From JAEHDI01 sp035455185 (GTDB taxonomy: Bacteria > Acidobacteriota > Terriglobia > Bryobacterales > Bryobacteraceae): DNA of 6,712 bases. Below are positions 5,796-6,712 of this stretch, one piece after another. The first letter of the stretch is position 1. Every line of letters begins with the position of its first letter. The stretch covers positions 1-6,712 of the forward strand of contig DATIFQ010000438.1 of the NCBI GenBank assembly GCA_035455185.1. The letters are read 5' to 3'. The notes beneath the pieces are model-generated. The model made no database searches. It saw only the letters and a list, made by a program, of their open reading frames with translations, and was not told the origin of the DNA. A program made the translations under genes and the position numbers.

Positions 5796-6712
5796 ATGAA
5801 ATCCACTCGCGCTTATTTAGTCACGCTCACCACCTTCATCAAATCTAGCAGGCTAGCTCCTTATGCGATTCTCCTGCTCTTTATCTTTATTAGTCATGTA
5901 ATAATTCTATTGACACCCGGCTTCTTCAACGACGAGGAATGGGGGGCCTTTGACCGCATTCGTGAAAATGGTCTATCGTCTTATATTCAGCACAGCGTAT
6001 TGACTATCCCCGATTCCCGACATGGCTTTAGTGACAGCCTGAGACCTATCGGATACCTGCATCTTGGCTTGGCTGCTGTCTGGATGCAGTCCGCGCCTTT
6101 CGTATCTCACACGATGAGTGTCCTTGTTCACGCCCTCGCGTGTATTTTACTTGTTCGAGTTCTTGCTATGCTGGGAGCCGCTCCTGCACTTGCATACCTC
6201 AGCGGTGCTCTCTTTTCGTTGTCTCCTCTCACTACAACAGCAGTCGGCTGGATTGCGGCGAATATGGATCTATGGTACATCGTTTTTGTTCTGTGCTCCT
6301 GCATATTGCTATTGAACGTGGCGAAGAGGGGCTTAACGTTCAGATCGGCATGTGGCATTGTCGTCTGCAGTGGCCTCGCTATCCTCTCCAAGGAAACGGC
6401 CTTGCTTTTGCCAGGCGCCATGCTCTTGTTGGTCTTGGTCGCGCGCCGTGCCTCGCCACGTAATCACATACACCTAAAAGACTCTCTACTAGGCGTTTCG
6501 GTATCTATCGTGCCGATGTGTGTCTTTCTCGCAATCCGCATGCCAGCTCTTGCTGTATCGCTGTCCGGGAACGGTCATCCTGCATACCGGCCCGAACTGG
6601 CAAATGTCGCAAGGAACGCTGCCTATTATGTTTCGTATCCATTTCTGTATAATCTTCATGAATTAATAAACGTGGTGTTTGTTGGTTCGGGCAGTTTAAT
6701 ACTGGCATTAAT
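5796..6712 (+). CDS. Multi-pass membrane protein, GT-C glycosyltransferase-like (PMT/TMTC type), 3'-partial
   Basis: An ATG at 5796 opens a frame with no stop for 305 codons to the right edge, so the gene continues outside the window. An in-frame TAA at 5766-5768 makes this the first possible ATG; no clear Shine-Dalgarno is seen. The protein has a short basic N-terminus, a first membrane helix (about 21-40), then a loop with the acidic motif PGFFNDEEWG (41-50). Further hydrophobic segments lie near 84-104, 106-125, 128-147, 150-173, 184-216, 230-248 and 289-305. An acidic motif just after the first helix is the catalytic signature of GT-C enzymes, which transfer sugars from lipid-linked donors outside the membrane. 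GWIAANMDLWYIVFVL (151-166) and GLAILSKETALLLPGA (193-208) match the corresponding parts of TMTC/PMT-like proteins (the latter like 'LLSKExG'). Codon use (TTA, CTA, ATA) and GC are lower than in the genes to the left, suggesting transfer. Substrate is unknown; O-antigen ligases or polymerases are less likely alternatives. Confidence 0.75.
   Translation, partial: MKSTRAYLVTLTTFIKSSRLAPYAILLLFIFISHVIILLTPGFFNDEEWGAFDRIRENGLSSYIQHSVLTIPDSRHGFSDSLRPIGYLHLGLAAVWMQSAPFVSHTMSVLVHALACILLVRVLAMLGAAPALAYLSGALFSLSPLTTTAVGWIAANMDLWYIVFVLCSCILLLNVAKRGLTFRSACGIVVCSGLAILSKETALLLPGAMLLLVLVARRASPRNHIHLKDSLLGVSVSIVPMCVFLAIRMPALAVSLSGNGHPAYRPELANVARNAAYYVSYPFLYNLHELINVVFVGSGSLILAL

Noticed and set aside
5320..5799. 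+ strand open frame of 159 codons over the DoxX end and the tRNA remnant
   Set aside because: The part 'GRRDSNPRRPVWKA' is the familiar false peptide produced by translating the antisense of a tRNA T-arm and anticodon arm. The rest overlaps DoxX in another frame.
6118..6463. Short open frames on both strands inside the last gene
   Set aside because: All overlap the uninterrupted 305-codon membrane-protein frame, whose hydrophobic pattern and motifs are coherent. The short frames have none.

Overview
The window looks like chromosomal DNA from a high-GC Gram-negative soil-type bacterium. The combination of a DUF4139 exported protein, an RpoD-type sigma factor, a hydroxyacid-oxoacid transhydrogenase and a small basic protein with a C-terminal 'LSAAALKRIADAQRKRW' tail suggests Acidobacteriota of the Solibacter/Bryobacter kind. 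This is inferred from protein character; no marker gene proves it.

Layout, left to right. (1) Positions 2-1486, + strand: a DUF4139 surface/periplasmic protein whose start lies off the left edge. (2) Positions 1546-3267, - strand: an RpoD/SigA-family sigma factor, convergent with gene 1 and divergent from gene 3, with a TTG start. (3) Positions 3341-4696, + strand: a hydroxyacid-oxoacid transhydrogenase of the iron-dependent alcohol dehydrogenase superfamily, very close to animal ADHFE1. The 73-bp gap between genes 2 and 3 must hold both promoters. (4) Positions 4792-5073 and 5093-5491, + strand: a probable two-gene unit with its own TATAAT box, encoding a 93-residue very basic protein and a DoxX-family membrane protein. 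(5) Positions 5521-5565, - strand: the 3' half of a tRNA-Gly(UCC)-like gene, from anticodon loop to CCA, with no matching 5' half. (6) Positions 5579-5704, + strand: the tail of a protein-coding gene with no beginning. (7) From 5796 to the right edge, + strand: the first 305 codons of a multi-pass membrane protein of GT-C glycosyltransferase type, with no stop in the window.

The most interesting part is the junction near 5520-5580. Everything to the left is about 65% GC in the blocks I counted by hand. The membrane gene to the right is clearly AT-richer (35%, 55% and 50% in three 60-base blocks). A lone tRNA 3' half at that switch, oriented so that the AT-richer DNA lies on its 5' side, is what the distal attachment site of an element integrated into a tRNA-Gly gene would look like. 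I infer a genomic-island boundary there, with a cell-surface polysaccharide or protein-glycosylation type gene just inside. No integrase is visible, so this remains a hypothesis.

I found no CRISPR array, insertion sequence or rRNA, and no clearly new multi-gene system. The genes left of the junction look like ordinary backbone genes.
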